A DNA stretch of 64,000 nucleotides. Origin: UBA1181 sp045601045. Its GTDB lineage: Bacteria; Bacteroidota; Bacteroidia; Bacteroidales; Paludibacteraceae. The notes under the pieces were generated by a model. That model had not been told where the DNA came from, ran no database searches, and saw only the letters and a program-made list of their open reading frames with translations. This document shows, piece after piece, positions 1 through 8,898 of the stretch. The stretch lies in contig JAZRZA010000082.1 of the NCBI GenBank assembly GCA_045601045.1, forward strand, positions 82,984 to 146,983. The letters are read 5' to 3'. The position numbers and the translations under genes are program-made. The stretch's first letter is position 1; every line of letters starts with the position of its first letter.

Positions 1-6
1 TTCATC

Positions 7-879
7 TTATTCCAATTTCAAATTATAGGTAATCTGACCAAACTGGTCGCCATCCTTTCCATCCGTGCGAGGAGAGAACTTGGTCTTCTTCGCAGCCTCT
101 TGCACAGCCTTCAAGACAGAGGCATCCGTTATATTGGTTCCTCTACCGATGCTGGTATTGATCACATTACCATTTTTATCCACTTTGATATCAACCACGA
201 CCTTACCCTCTTCCTGGGCACTATAAACAGGTCGTGCCAAAGATCCCTTCAAAGATCTTCCCGCCAAACTCCAAGAGAGGTTGCTGCCTGAACTTGCGGA
301 TCCTTGGGTAGAGGTAGAACCGTCACGTCCGAAAGGATTACCCTTCGAACCACTGCCAGAACCATCACCCATACCATTAGCGTTCGCGTCAGTGCCATTT
401 CCGCCCGCGCCTCCGCCTTGCAGACCTTTCATCCTCTCCGCAATGCGAGCCTTGATGCTATCCTGCTTACGCTTCTCCTCGGCCAACTTGCGAGCCTCCT
501 CTTGTTGGCGTTTCTCCTCCGCGACACGCTTCTCCCGCTCCTCGCGTTCCTTACGCAGTTGCTCTTCCGTTTTTACAGGTTTCTTATCAGGCATATCCAA
601 AGACTCTTCGATATTCTGTGTCTGGTAAGACTCCCGCGTTGGAGTAGGCGTTTGTGGAGCAGGCGTAGGCTCTTGCGCGGCCGATGACGCAGGCGCGGCA
701 TCGGCCACATCCGCACCTGAAGTCAACGACTCGATGCCGAGGGCCACCTCCAATCCCTCTTCCGTATCAGGGAAGGGACGCTCGAGGTACATATTCAACA
801 AGAACAATATCAGCAACAAGTGGATCAACAACGTGACAATTATTGCGATAAGCCTTGGTTTCTGTTCATTATCCAACAT
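7..879 (-). CDS. tonB: TonB family energy transducer
   Basis: This is a 290-residue TonB-type protein that would pass inner-membrane proton-motive energy to TonB-dependent outer-membrane receptors. One hydrophobic anchor lies near residues 10-30. A Pro/Ala/Thr-rich stretch (about 60-90), a charged Lys/Glu/Arg coiled region (about 95-150) and a Gly/Ser-rich linker (155-195) follow. The last 90 residues form a TonB C-terminal domain, with SLARPVYSAQEEGKVVVDIK and a Gly-rich strand near the end. The charged middle also resembles TolA, so a TolA-like role is possible. It is last in the tight cluster exbB-exbD-tonB, starting 2 bp after the exbD stop, so the three are probably one transcript. Confidence 0.9.
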   Translation of the reverse strand: MLDNEQKPRLIAIIVTLLIHLLLILFLLNMYLERPFPDTEEGLEVALGIESLTSGADVADAAPASSAAQEPTPAPQTPTPTRESYQTQNIEESLDMPDKKPVKTEEQLRKEREEREKRVAEEKRQQEEARKLAEEKRKQDSIKARIAERMKGLQGGGAGGNGTDANANGMGDGSGSGSKGNPFGRDGSTSTQGSASSGSNLSWSLAGRSLKGSLARPVYSAQEEGKVVVDIKVDKNGNVINTSIGRGTNITDASVLKAVQEAAKKTKFSPRTDGKDGDQFGQITYNLKLE

Positions 880-881
880 AG

Positions 882-1295
882 TTAATCTTTCTGCGGTCTC
901 GTAGCGATAACCAATTTGAATTTATTCGCGTTCGCGATGTTCAACACCTTCACGACCTCTCCGTAAGGAATTGTCTCATCCGCGTAGAGGGCCACGTACA
1001 TCTCAGGTTCCTCCAATACCTGAGCCTGTAAGAAGGGTTCTATCTCCTCGAAAGCGACAGCACGCTCCTTCTCGTTACCGGAAGCGACATAATAGTTCAA
1101 CTCCTTATCAATCGTCACACGGGTGATTGGCTTTGCGGAAGTCTGTTGTTTGCTCTGCGGTAGCATCAATTTAATCGCGTTCGGATGCACCACCGTAGAG
1201 GTCAACATGAAGAATATCAACAGCAAGAAGACGATATCCGTCATGGAAGACATATTGAAACCCGCTTCGGCCTTACTTCTTCTTTTAAGTGCCAT
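882..1295 (-). CDS. exbD: ExbD/TolR family biopolymer transport protein
   Basis: This 137-residue protein has the ExbD/TolR form: a short cytoplasmic N-terminus, one membrane helix at about 19-36 beginning SSMTDIVFLLLIFFML, and a periplasmic domain. The Asp at about residue 19 in the helix matches the conserved proton-path aspartate of ExbD/TolR. With ExbB it forms the motor that drives the TonB protein encoded next. It lies 19 bp after exbB and 2 bp before tonB. Confidence 0.92.
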   Translation of the reverse strand: MALKRRSKAEAGFNMSSMTDIVFLLLIFFMLTSTVVHPNAIKLMLPQSKQQTSAKPITRVTIDKELNYYVASGNEKERAVAFEEIEPFLQAQVLEEPEMYVALYADETIPYGEVVKVLNIANANKFKLVIATRPQKD

Positions 1296-1314
1296 ATCTA
1301 ACTCGGATTTAGGA

Positions 1315-1983
1315 TTATGCAGGTTCGTTCAAAATATCCATGAACTCCATGGAACGAGCTTCCATATCATTCACCACCTTATCGACTCTTGAGATCAAAT
1401 AGTTGTAAGCGAAGTAGGCGATGACACCCACCACAAGACCACCTACTGTAGTCACCATAGCAGTATAGATGCCACCAGCGAGAAGACTCACATCAACATT
1501 GTTGCCAGCGTTGGCCATGTTAAAGAAGGCTTGGATCATACCGGTCACAGTACCCAAGAATCCGATCATCGGACCGCCACCTGCGGTTGTCGCCAAGAGA
1601 GAGAGTCCCTTCTCCAACTTTGCCACCTCCAAGTTACCGACATTCTCGATGGCAACCATCACATCGTTCATAGGACGTCCCAAACGCATAATACCTTTCT
1701 CGATCATACGGGAATATGGGGTATCCGTCTTCTTGCAGAGATTAAGTGCAGCGTCAATCTTTCCCTCATTGATATAATCCTTGATCTTATCCATGAAAGT
1801 AGGATCCTTCACAGAAGCTTTACGGATGACAATCATTCTCTCCACAAAGATGTAGATGGCCAACATGCAAAGAAGAAGCAATGGGATCATGATCCATCCA
1901 CCAGCCTTCGCCAATTCAAAAAGATTCAAGCGAGCCACTTCCTGCTCAGCCTCAACCGCTTGTAACAATACATTTAAAATCAT
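1315..1983 (-). CDS. exbB: ExbB/TolQ family proton channel protein
   Basis: This 222-residue MotA/TolQ/ExbB family protein has an N-terminal membrane helix (about 30-48), a cytoplasmic loop and two C-terminal helices. The GGGPMIGFLGTVTGMIQAF segment (about 135-155) and the following AGGIYTAMVTTVGGLVVG segment are the family signature, including the Thr/Gly-rich proton-channel helices. It is the first gene of the exbB-exbD-tonB set and would form the pentameric channel of the motor. Confidence 0.93.
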   Translation of the reverse strand: MILNVLLQAVEAEQEVARLNLFELAKAGGWIMIPLLLLCMLAIYIFVERMIVIRKASVKDPTFMDKIKDYINEGKIDAALNLCKKTDTPYSRMIEKGIMRLGRPMNDVMVAIENVGNLEVAKLEKGLSLLATTAGGGPMIGFLGTVTGMIQAFFNMANAGNNVDVSLLAGGIYTAMVTTVGGLVVGVIAYFAYNYLISRVDKVVNDMEARSMEFMDILNEPA

Positions 1984-2049
1984 CTCTTTATTTGTCTTTA
2001 CATTAAACTTTATTATTCAATTCCATTACGAGTTTCATCGCAAATTCCA

Positions 2050-3258
2050 TTATAGGTGCAAGTCATGACCCATACGAAGTTTCTTCGTCTTGATATAAAA
2101 CTCATTGTACTTGTTCGGTTTGATCTCGATAGGCACATTCTCCACGATCTCCAAGCCGAAGCTCTCCAATCCGATACGCTTCACCGGATTATTAGTCATC
2201 AAACGCATCTTTGAGACACCCAACTCACGCAATATCTGCGCACCCACGCCATACTCGCGTTCATCAGGTTGGAAGCCCAAATGAACATTGGCATCCACCG
2301 TATCTAGTCCCTCCTCTTGAAGTTTATAGGCTTTAATCTTATTCATCAAACCGATGCCACGGCCCTCTTGGTTCATATAGAGCACAACGCCTTGGCCCGC
2401 CTTCTCGATACGACGCATCGCCTCTTGCAACTGGTCACCACATTCACAACGAAGCGATCCGAAAATATCACCTGTCACACAAGAGGAGTGAACTCTGACA
2501 AGGATAGGCTCATCCAGTTTCCAAGAACCCTTCACCAAAGCGACATGTTCTAAACCATTCGATTTTTGACGGAAAGGCGTCAACATGAAATCTCCAAACT
2601 TGGTAGGAAGATGAACTGTCTCTCCCTTCTCCACCAAAGACTCTTGCTTGATGCGATAAGCGATCAAATCACTGATAGAGATGATCTTCAAGCCAAACTT
2701 TTGTGCGCGCTCCATCAACTGCGGCATACGCGCCATCGTTCCATCTTCGTTCATGATCTCAATCAAAGCCGCGCAAGGCTGCAATCCCGCAAGACGAGCC
2801 AAATCCACAGCAGCCTCCGTATGTCCCGCACGACGAAGGACACCCTTGTCCTGCGCATACAAAGGATTGATATGACCTGGACGACCGAAAGTTTCAGGGA
2901 CGGATTTTGGATCCGCCAACGCCCGAATAGTCGCGGCGCGATCGGCAGCGGAGACACCCGTGGTGCAACCCTCCAACTTATCCACCGTCACAGTGAATGG
3001 AGTACCCAACATGGAGGTATTATCAAAGACTTGCTTATCCAACTTCAACTCGTTGCAACGAGATTGAGTGACTGGGCAGCAAAGCACACCTCTACCCTCC
3101 TTCAACATAAAATTCACCTTTTCAGGAGTGATCAATTCGGCCGCAGTGATGAAATCACCCTCGTTCTCTCGATCTTCGTCATCGACTACGATCACGAATT
3201 TTCCCTCTTTGAAATCCTCGATAGCCTCTTCTATGCTATCCAACTTATATTTGTCCAT
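2050..3258 (-). CDS. ribBA: bifunctional 3,4-dihydroxy-2-butanone-4-phosphate synthase / GTP cyclohydrolase II
   Basis: This 402-residue riboflavin enzyme joins two domains. Residues 1-200 are RibB (ribulose 5-phosphate to dihydroxybutanone phosphate), with the acidic metal-binding DDEDRENEGD motif at about 26-35 and RPGHINPLYA further on. Residues 205-400 are RibA (GTP cyclohydrolase II), with the zinc cysteines in VHSSCVTGDIFGSLRCECGD and the MNQEGRGIGL motif. Both active sites look complete and the length is normal for RibBA. It lies 26 bp downstream of the LptG-like permease gene. Confidence 0.96.
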   Translation of the reverse strand: MDKYKLDSIEEAIEDFKEGKFVIVVDDEDRENEGDFITAAELITPEKVNFMLKEGRGVLCCPVTQSRCNELKLDKQVFDNTSMLGTPFTVTVDKLEGCTTGVSAADRAATIRALADPKSVPETFGRPGHINPLYAQDKGVLRRAGHTEAAVDLARLAGLQPCAALIEIMNEDGTMARMPQLMERAQKFGLKIISISDLIAYRIKQESLVEKGETVHLPTKFGDFMLTPFRQKSNGLEHVALVKGSWKLDEPILVRVHSSCVTGDIFGSLRCECGDQLQEAMRRIEKAGQGVVLYMNQEGRGIGLMNKIKAYKLQEEGLDTVDANVHLGFQPDEREYGVGAQILRELGVSKMRLMTNNPVKRIGLESFGLEIVENVPIEIKPNKYNEFYIKTKKLRMGHDLHL

Positions 3259-3284
3259 TCAGTTATATATTGCTAATGTTAATT

Positions 3285-4751
3285 TCACTCATTGTTTGAG
3301 GCGGCTTCCTCTTTCGACGAAGAGTCATCTCCTCCACTCTTTTTCTTCCTCCGCTTAAACGGATTGGATATGTTGATGGATCGGTCCATGGAGGCCTCGT
3401 GCGTCAAGAAAATACCCAATGGTAATAGGACAAATGTACTTAACCACACACCTTGCCATACATGCCACACGCCATCTCTCGCCATCTTATAACCCATATT
3501 ATCTATCACATAATAGAGAATAAAGAAGGCGATGCTATACACCACCGGCATACCGATACCACCCTTCTTGGTAATCGCGCCCAAAGGAGCCCCAATCAAG
3601 AAAAAAACCAGACATGCGAAAGCCAAAGTAAACTTTCGGTGACGTTCAATATCAAATCTACGGACACGCTTCATATCTGCGAATTTGGAAGATTGTGCAA
3701 ACGGCATATCGATCTTCAACCGATTGGCGTTACGAATGGATCGCTTGTATATCTCCAACATATTCACTGCGTTATACTCACTAGTGAGGTGTTCGAAAGT
3801 ATATTCCGTATGGTTTTCCAAATCATCATGCAAATCTTTCTTGCCTAGAAGACCTCGATCGAAATAGTGCGGCAAATAGAGCAATTTCGAGGCTCTGCTA
3901 ATACTATCGGCATGGTTGGTCATCGAATCAATGGCATGCGTCAATTCACGCAAGTCCTTACCCATGTAACGGTTGGTCAGAACCGATTCGTCCATTTGAT
4001 TGTAATTCGCGTCAAAATCAATCACTACCTCCTTGTAAGAGAAGGTTTCGCGGCGATATGGCACATTCTTTTTGTCGGAACTCATCTCCCTCAAATTCTC
4101 GAAAGACTCGCCAGAGTAGAGCATCAACACCATGCTCAACTTATCCTCCGACGACTTCAGGCGACCCGAATCCGCCGCCATCACCACCGCATTCTCAAAG
4201 CCTTTTGAAAAGTCGTAAATTTTTATGTCCTGCAATAATTTTGTCTTGTTATCCTTCTTTCTGACATAGAAGTTATAGCCATCAATACCTGAATAGAACG
4301 AGCCTTCCGGAATCTCCACCTCGGGCGATTTGGATTTCATGGAGAGCAACATCGTCCACAATTTTGACTGCACCACAGGAATAGCGAACTCCGAATAGAG
4401 GAAAGCGCAAACGCAAATGGTGGAAATAAACACATAAAAAGGCCGCATGATTCGGCTGAGCGAGATACCCGCCGCCTTCATCGCCAAGAGTTCCAAACGT
4501 TCACCAAAACCACCAAACGTGATCAACGAAGCAAGCAAGATGGCCAAAGGCAAAGCAGTAGGAATCAACGAGAGCGCCGCATACATGAAGAATTCGAACA
4601 AGAGAGAATAATCCAAGCCCTTGCCCACCATCTCATTCACATAACGGAAGATGAATTCCATCAACACAATGAAGAGACAGACAAAGAATGTCGCTCCCAA
4701 GGTGCCAACAAAATCTTTCAGCAAGAATGAATATAATCTCTTTAAGCGCAT
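3285..4751 (-). CDS. LptF/LptG (YjgP/YjgQ) family permease
   Basis: This 488-residue protein of the LptF/LptG family would form part of the inner-membrane ABC exporter that extracts lipopolysaccharide toward the outer membrane. Membrane helices are visible at about 12-32, 50-75 and 100-120, followed by a large periplasmic region (about 130-370) and three more helices at about 375-460. The first helix is preceded by MRLKRLYSFLLKDFVGTL, typical of the family. The C-terminus is a Lys/Ser/Glu-rich tail of about 30 residues. Which of LptF or LptG it represents cannot be decided from the sequence alone; Bacteroidota often encode two such genes apart from each other. Confidence 0.88.
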   Translation of the reverse strand: MRLKRLYSFLLKDFVGTLGATFFVCLFIVLMEFIFRYVNEMVGKGLDYSLLFEFFMYAALSLIPTALPLAILLASLITFGGFGERLELLAMKAAGISLSRIMRPFYVFISTICVCAFLYSEFAIPVVQSKLWTMLLSMKSKSPEVEIPEGSFYSGIDGYNFYVRKKDNKTKLLQDIKIYDFSKGFENAVVMAADSGRLKSSEDKLSMVLMLYSGESFENLREMSSDKKNVPYRRETFSYKEVVIDFDANYNQMDESVLTNRYMGKDLRELTHAIDSMTNHADSISRASKLLYLPHYFDRGLLGKKDLHDDLENHTEYTFEHLTSEYNAVNMLEIYKRSIRNANRLKIDMPFAQSSKFADMKRVRRFDIERHRKFTLAFACLVFFLIGAPLGAITKKGGIGMPVVYSIAFFILYYVIDNMGYKMARDGVWHVWQGVWLSTFVLLPLGIFLTHEASMDRSINISNPFKRRKKKSGGDDSSSKEEAASNNE

Positions 4752-4787
4752 CTCTCAATTATATAGGGTACAAAGTTACAAAAAAAC

Positions 4788-5174
4788 TTACGCACCCAAT
4801 GTCTTTTTCAACGAAGCGATTTGATTATCCCACAATTCAATAGCCTCTCCTTTCTCGCCAGGCTCACAGAAATCCGTCACGACTAATATGACATCCATCG
4901 TCAACTCGTCACACAGAATCTTTAACTCGAAATAACTCTTGGGTTCCTCATCATCCAACCAATGGTATCGCACGTAGAATCCATTACGATGTTGCAACAC
5001 CTCCGCCTTCTGAACCTCAGTTTTTCCCCACATGAAATTCAAGACATCGTCCTCCAAAGTGACCTTGTCCGCAAACCAGCAAGAGAGCCCAGATGCGGTG
5101 CTGATACTATTCCACAGAACAGATGCGGAAACATGTCCGAAAGAGTATTCTAAAAGAAATTTTTCCTTTGCCAT
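4788..5174 (-). CDS. START-like domain protein (Bacteroidota family)
   Basis: This 128-residue soluble protein has the pattern of the Bacteroidota START-like family (PF19569 type, an AHSA1/SRPBCC-like helix-grip fold). The first strand is KFLLEYSFGHVSASVLWNSI, followed by the Trp-rich GLSCWFADKV segment and a final helix LWDNQIASLKKTLGA. There is no signal peptide, so it is cytoplasmic. It stands alone on the minus strand between the LptG-like gene and the RidA-like gene. Its ligand is unknown. Confidence 0.75.
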   Translation of the reverse strand: MAKEKFLLEYSFGHVSASVLWNSISTASGLSCWFADKVTLEDDVLNFMWGKTEVQKAEVLQHRNGFYVRYHWLDDEEPKSYFELKILCDELTMDVILVVTDFCEPGEKGEAIELWDNQIASLKKTLGA

Positions 5175-5255
5175 AAGCTATTATTTAGGATAATGAAACC
5201 TTTCGCAATTTATATGTTTTTAGGAAATATACAAAGCGATTGCGGGAGGATGTGG

Positions 5256-6422
5256 TTAAAAAGCCGCAAATAGGGGATTTTTCTCCTTCACGACCGCGAC
5301 GCACTCCATCTCGATCAACCATGCGGGACGGCATACGGGTGCCAGCAATATGATCTTCGGCACCATCGGGAAACGCGCTTCGAACAGATCATTCACCACC
5401 TTGTAATCGGCCACATCCCGAATGTAAACGAACATCTGCACCACATCGTTAAACGACGCGCCACCCTCCATCAGCAATTGCTCCACATTGGTCCACATCC
5501 GTTCGGTCTGTTTACGGATATCGCCGACATGTACCACCTCGCCCTTGTTATTGATACTAGCGGTTCCCGATATGAACAAGTGACCTCGGTCACCATACTT
5601 CACCTTCACGCCACGCTCAAAGGTGACGCCATACTCGTGGGTAGGGTTCAAATAATCTGGCGCATACAAATATTGCTGCTGATTCGGCTGCAACCCAGCC
5701 ACCGCGTAGGCATCCATCTTGACAAGCGCCTTCGGATCGGCGGATCTTCCCTCGATACCGGTACTGGCGATATAGTGAGTCTTCTCCGTAAGGCCGATGC
5801 GGGCGAAATTCTCCCGTCTTCCGACCACAACGCCATGATAGTTCACATCAACATTTTGGACAAAGAACCAAGTACGCACACAATGGTCGGGCAAGGTGCA
5901 ATTCACACTTGACAAAACCTGCTCGTATGTTTCCAGAAGTTTTCCCGTTTGTGAGAGCGAATCACCCTCAGGGAGCGTCTTGTTCGTGTGCCAATAATGG
6001 GTGTAGTCGCCTATACGGGCAGCCACCATTGGACCCGAAACGCATAGTTGGGCGCCAGAAACCGCGTAAACCCAAGCCGCCACCTTCGTGCCATCCAAGG
6101 GCGGTTGTTGGATAATGGAGAGAGCAGCCTCGCTTCCCATCTCCTGCCAACGACGAGTCACATCCTCCTCCTGATTGGCTGCGTCACTTAGGAAAAATCG
6201 AACAAAGACAGTCGTTTGGGTACGATTCCGTCCCGTCATCCAATGGTTCAATAATTGGAAAAGCGCATCCGCCTGTTGGGAATACGAAAGCATCGGATCC
6301 GTCACATGCAAAAAAGCATACGATTCATCCGAACCGCTGACTCCCTTGAATCGAGCGCAGTCCAAACGCACACTTTCCAATCGACGAATCACCTCGTCTG
6401 TCTCTATCCTACTGTATATCAT
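5256..6422 (-). CDS. RidA/YjgF-fold protein, chorismatase-like (FkbO/Hyg5 type)
   Basis: This 388-residue protein ends in a RidA/YjgF-like domain (about 250-388: ERGVKVKYGDRGHLFISGTA, then NVEQLLMEGGASFNDVVQMF and the terminal IEMECVAVV strand). The N-terminal half (about 1-230) is a second related domain. A two-domain layout of this length is seen in chorismatases such as FkbO, Hyg5 and XanB2, which turn chorismate into hydroxybenzoates or dihydroxybenzoates. Generic RidA proteins are only about 125-130 residues. The start overlaps the ruvC stop by 4 bp, so it is translated as the last gene of DUF4286-ruvC-this gene. Enzyme activity is inferred from family form only. Confidence 0.6.
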   Translation of the reverse strand: MIYSRIETDEVIRRLESVRLDCARFKGVSGSDESYAFLHVTDPMLSYSQQADALFQLLNHWMTGRNRTQTTVFVRFFLSDAANQEEDVTRRWQEMGSEAALSIIQQPPLDGTKVAAWVYAVSGAQLCVSGPMVAARIGDYTHYWHTNKTLPEGDSLSQTGKLLETYEQVLSSVNCTLPDHCVRTWFFVQNVDVNYHGVVVGRRENFARIGLTEKTHYIASTGIEGRSADPKALVKMDAYAVAGLQPNQQQYLYAPDYLNPTHEYGVTFERGVKVKYGDRGHLFISGTASINNKGEVVHVGDIRKQTERMWTNVEQLLMEGGASFNDVVQMFVYIRDVADYKVVNDLFEARFPMVPKIILLAPVCRPAWLIEMECVAVVKEKNPLFAAF

Positions 6423-7039
6423 TCCTCTTCTTTTTTCTTTCTATTTTCGACAAACTCCTTCCAACCGCTCACCCGCTTCTCGTTTTTGGCGGCGTACTCT
6501 TTCCAAGAGGTGAAATGCTTCTCCGGCACCACACGGTTGATTTGGTGGAAGTGACACAAGGCGACGCCCAAAGCGTCGGTTGCGTCCAAGTGCTGCTGCA
6601 TCGCCTCATCAGGGATATTCAATTGACGCTGCAACATCGAAGCCACCTGCTCCTTGGTTGCCGCACCATTACCCGTGATGGACATCTTTATCTTCAACGG
6701 AGCATATTCGGCAATCGGAAGGTCACGCTGCAAGGCCGCCGCGATGGCCACCCCCTGCGCCCTACCCAATTTGAGCATGGATTGGACATTCTTCCCGAAA
6801 AACTGTGACTCAATCGCGAACTCATCCGGCAGATAGTAATCGACTAATTCTATGATTTTATCGTATATCGCCTTCAACTTCATATAGGTATCCGATACCT
6901 TTCGGATATCCAGGACACCCAAATCCACCATCTCCGCCTTATTTCCCTTGGCACGTACAATGCCGAAACCCATCAAATTGGTTCCCGGGTCAATGCCTAG
7001 AATGATGCGCTCAGTCGCCTCTTTCTTCAATGGACTCAT
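6419..7039 (-). CDS. ruvC: Holliday junction resolvase RuvC
   Basis: This 206-residue protein is RuvC, the RNase H-fold endonuclease that cuts Holliday junctions together with RuvAB. The first catalytic Asp is in IILGIDPGTNLMGFG at about residues 12-26, the Glu is in DEFAIESQFFG, and the last acidic pair is in HLDATDALGVALCH. The extra 30-residue charged C-terminus after that is common in Bacteroidota RuvC. It overlaps the DUF4286 gene upstream and the RidA-like gene downstream by 4 bp each, which indicates translational coupling. Confidence 0.95.
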   Translation of the reverse strand: MSPLKKEATERIILGIDPGTNLMGFGIVRAKGNKAEMVDLGVLDIRKVSDTYMKLKAIYDKIIELVDYYLPDEFAIESQFFGKNVQSMLKLGRAQGVAIAAALQRDLPIAEYAPLKIKMSITGNGAATKEQVASMLQRQLNIPDEAMQQHLDATDALGVALCHFHQINRVVPEKHFTSWKEYAAKNEKRVSGWKEFVENRKKKEEE

Positions 7040-7341
7040 AGATCACAGGATTTCAAATAGGTAGAGAACTGCAATACCGCTTCACCAAAACGTGCGGAAA
7101 CCCTCTTCTCCAAATCTGGCCAAAAACGCTTTTTGAACTCAGCCATTTCAGAGACACCCTCCGCATCAAATTGCAAAGAATAGGTAATACCTTCATCCTC
7201 ATTGACCAACACCTTGAATAATCGGCCATTGGTCAACAAACCTGTTTGCGCGACCAAAGGAGCGTATTCCTCCTTCATCCACTTCAAAAAAGCGCTTTCC
7301 GCACCTTTCGCCACCAAATATGTCGTATTAAAAACAATCAT
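7036..7341 (-). CDS. DUF4286 family protein
   Basis: This is a 101-residue small protein beginning MIVFNTTYLVAKGAESAFLK. It matches the DUF4286 family, common in Bacteroidota directly upstream of ruvC. The alternating beta-alpha pattern and length suggest a ferredoxin-like or dimeric alpha-beta barrel fold; no catalytic residues can be named. Its stop overlaps the ruvC start, so it leads a three-gene operon. It is divergent from the kinase-RapZ gene, only 65 bp away. Confidence 0.72.
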   Translation of the reverse strand: MIVFNTTYLVAKGAESAFLKWMKEEYAPLVAQTGLLTNGRLFKVLVNEDEGITYSLQFDAEGVSEMAEFKKRFWPDLEKRVSARFGEAVLQFSTYLKSCDL

Positions 7342-7356
7342 AAATGCAAAAATAAC

Positions 7357-7364
7357 TATCTTTG
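7357..7364 (+). promoter_or_regulatory. -7 promoter box of the kinase-RapZ gene
   Basis: TATCTTTG matches the Bacteroidota -7 consensus TAnnTTTG. No clear TTG -33 box lies at the usual distance. Transcription would begin near 7371, so translation should start at the ATG at 7407 and not at an in-frame TTG inside the promoter. Confidence 0.6.
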
Positions 7365-7406
7365 TTAATAACAGAAAATAAAAAATTTAAAATCATATCA
7401 TTCAGA

Positions 7407-8834
7407 ATGGAAGGAATCATCTCTCTCTTCAAGAAAACGACAGGAGAAACGGCCGATTGCCAAAAACTCAAAGGCGAAGGATCCAACCGCACCTACTACC
7501 GGTTACGCTCACAAAACCACACCCTGATCGGTGTGAAGGGCACTAATACAGTGGAGAACCACGCCTTCATCAAGTTGGCCAACCACTTTTACAGCAAGGG
7601 TTTAAATGTGCCGAAAGTCATCGCCGCGTCAGCAGATGAGCTGTACTACCTACAAGAGGATTTGGGAGAGGATTCCCTTTTCAGCCTGATTCAAAGCGGC
7701 GTGAAGAGCGGAACGTTCAGCACCGAGGAGCGGGAGTTGATCCTCAAAACGATCGCCTTGCTTCCCGACATGCAATTCAAAGGGGCGGAGGGGCTTGACT
7801 TCACATGCTGCTACCCTATCCCGGAGATGGACCGCCGTTCGATCCTTTGGGATCTGAATTACTTCAAATATGATTTTCTGAAATTCACAGGCATTGAATT
7901 CTCGGAGCCTCAACTAGAGGATGATTTCGAGCACTTCTGCGATTTGATTTTGCGGGAAAAGAGCCATACGTTCCTCTACCGGGACTTCCAATCACGCAAC
8001 GTGATGATCAAGGAGGGGAAGCCCTACTTCATTGATTTTCAAGGAGGAAGAAAAGGACCGATCTACTATGACCTCGCCTCTTTCGCATGGCAAGCAAAGG
8101 CTAACTTCCCCGAGGATTTGCGGGAGGAGATCATACAAACCTATATTGCCGCCGCCCGGAAATACGCCGATATCGACGAGGCGGATTTCAAACAAAAACT
8201 CGCTATCTTCCTACTCTTCCGCACCATCCAAGTGCTGGGGGCATACGGATTCCGCGGGCTGTTCGAGAAGAAGCCTCATTTCATCGAGAGCATTCCTTTC
8301 GCCCTGGAGAATCTGAAGGGTTTATTAGCGAAGAACGATTACAAGGAGTTGCCCTACTTGACGAATGTTTTACAAGAGATTACCCAACTCCCTCAATTTC
8401 AGAAGAAAAGCGCGGAGGAGAGCAAGGCTTTGGTGGTCAAAGTATTCAGTTTCTCCTACAAAAAAGGAATCCCTACGGACGACTCCGGCAATGGTGGCGG
8501 TTACGTTTTCGACTGCCGAGGGGTCCACAACCCTGGCCGATACGATCAATACAAGCCGATGACCGGTCTGGACAAACCCGTGATTGAATTCTTGGAGGAG
8601 AATGGCGAGATCTCTCAATTTTTGGAACACATCTACGCCTTGGCGGACGCGCATGTGCAACGCTACATCGACCGGGGATTCACCTCCCTGATGTTCTCCT
8701 GCGGCTGCACGGGTGGCAGACACCGCTCCGTCTATTCCGCGCAACATTTAGCGGAACACATCGCCCAAAAGTTTGGCGTGGAGGTGAGGTTGAAGCATGT
8801 GGAGCAGGGAATTGAGACTATATTTAACAACTAA
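7407..8834 (+). CDS. AmgK-type sugar kinase fused to RapZ C-terminal domain
   Basis: This is a 475-residue two-domain protein. Residues 1-320 are an aminoglycoside phosphotransferase/AmgK-like kinase. It has the Gly-rich KGEGSNRTYYRL loop near 25, the catalytic loop LYRDFQSRNVMI near 190 (Asp and Asn) and the metal site FIDFQGG near 207. AmgK enzymes phosphorylate N-acetylmuramic acid or GlcNAc at the anomeric carbon in cell-wall recycling. Residues about 345-475 match the C-terminal domain of RapZ, with VFDCRGVHNPG and the FSCGCTGGRHRSVYSAQ signature; in enterobacteria this part binds glucosamine-6-phosphate and the small RNA partner. The RapZ N-terminal P-loop ATPase is absent. The fusion suggests an amino-sugar kinase with a built-in amino-sugar sensor. 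The nucleotidyltransferase (MurU type) often paired with AmgK is not adjacent. Confidence 0.82.
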   Translation: MEGIISLFKKTTGETADCQKLKGEGSNRTYYRLRSQNHTLIGVKGTNTVENHAFIKLANHFYSKGLNVPKVIAASADELYYLQEDLGEDSLFSLIQSGVKSGTFSTEERELILKTIALLPDMQFKGAEGLDFTCCYPIPEMDRRSILWDLNYFKYDFLKFTGIEFSEPQLEDDFEHFCDLILREKSHTFLYRDFQSRNVMIKEGKPYFIDFQGGRKGPIYYDLASFAWQAKANFPEDLREEIIQTYIAAARKYADIDEADFKQKLAIFLLFRTIQVLGAYGFRGLFEKKPHFIESIPFALENLKGLLAKNDYKELPYLTNVLQEITQLPQFQKKSAEESKALVVKVFSFSYKKGIPTDDSGNGGGYVFDCRGVHNPGRYDQYKPMTGLDKPVIEFLEENGEISQFLEHIYALADAHVQRYIDRGFTSLMFSCGCTGGRHRSVYSAQHLAEHIAQKFGVEVRLKHVEQGIETIFNN

Positions 8835-8860
8835 GCGTTAAGAGATAAGAATTTAATATT

Positions 8861-8868
8861 TACTTTTG
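8861..8868 (+). promoter_or_regulatory. -7 promoter box of the iron alcohol dehydrogenase gene
   Basis: TACTTTTG matches TAnnTTTG. A near-match TTA sits 20 bp upstream in place of the TTG -33 box. The box lies 30 bp before the ATG. Confidence 0.55.
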
Positions 8869-8898
8869 CAACAGTATAAATGTTTAATCAATTAAAAC

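Noticed and set aside
3867..4208. Plus-strand ORF of 113 codons inside the LptG-like gene
   Set aside because: It is antisense to a well-supported membrane protein and has no start signal or family features.
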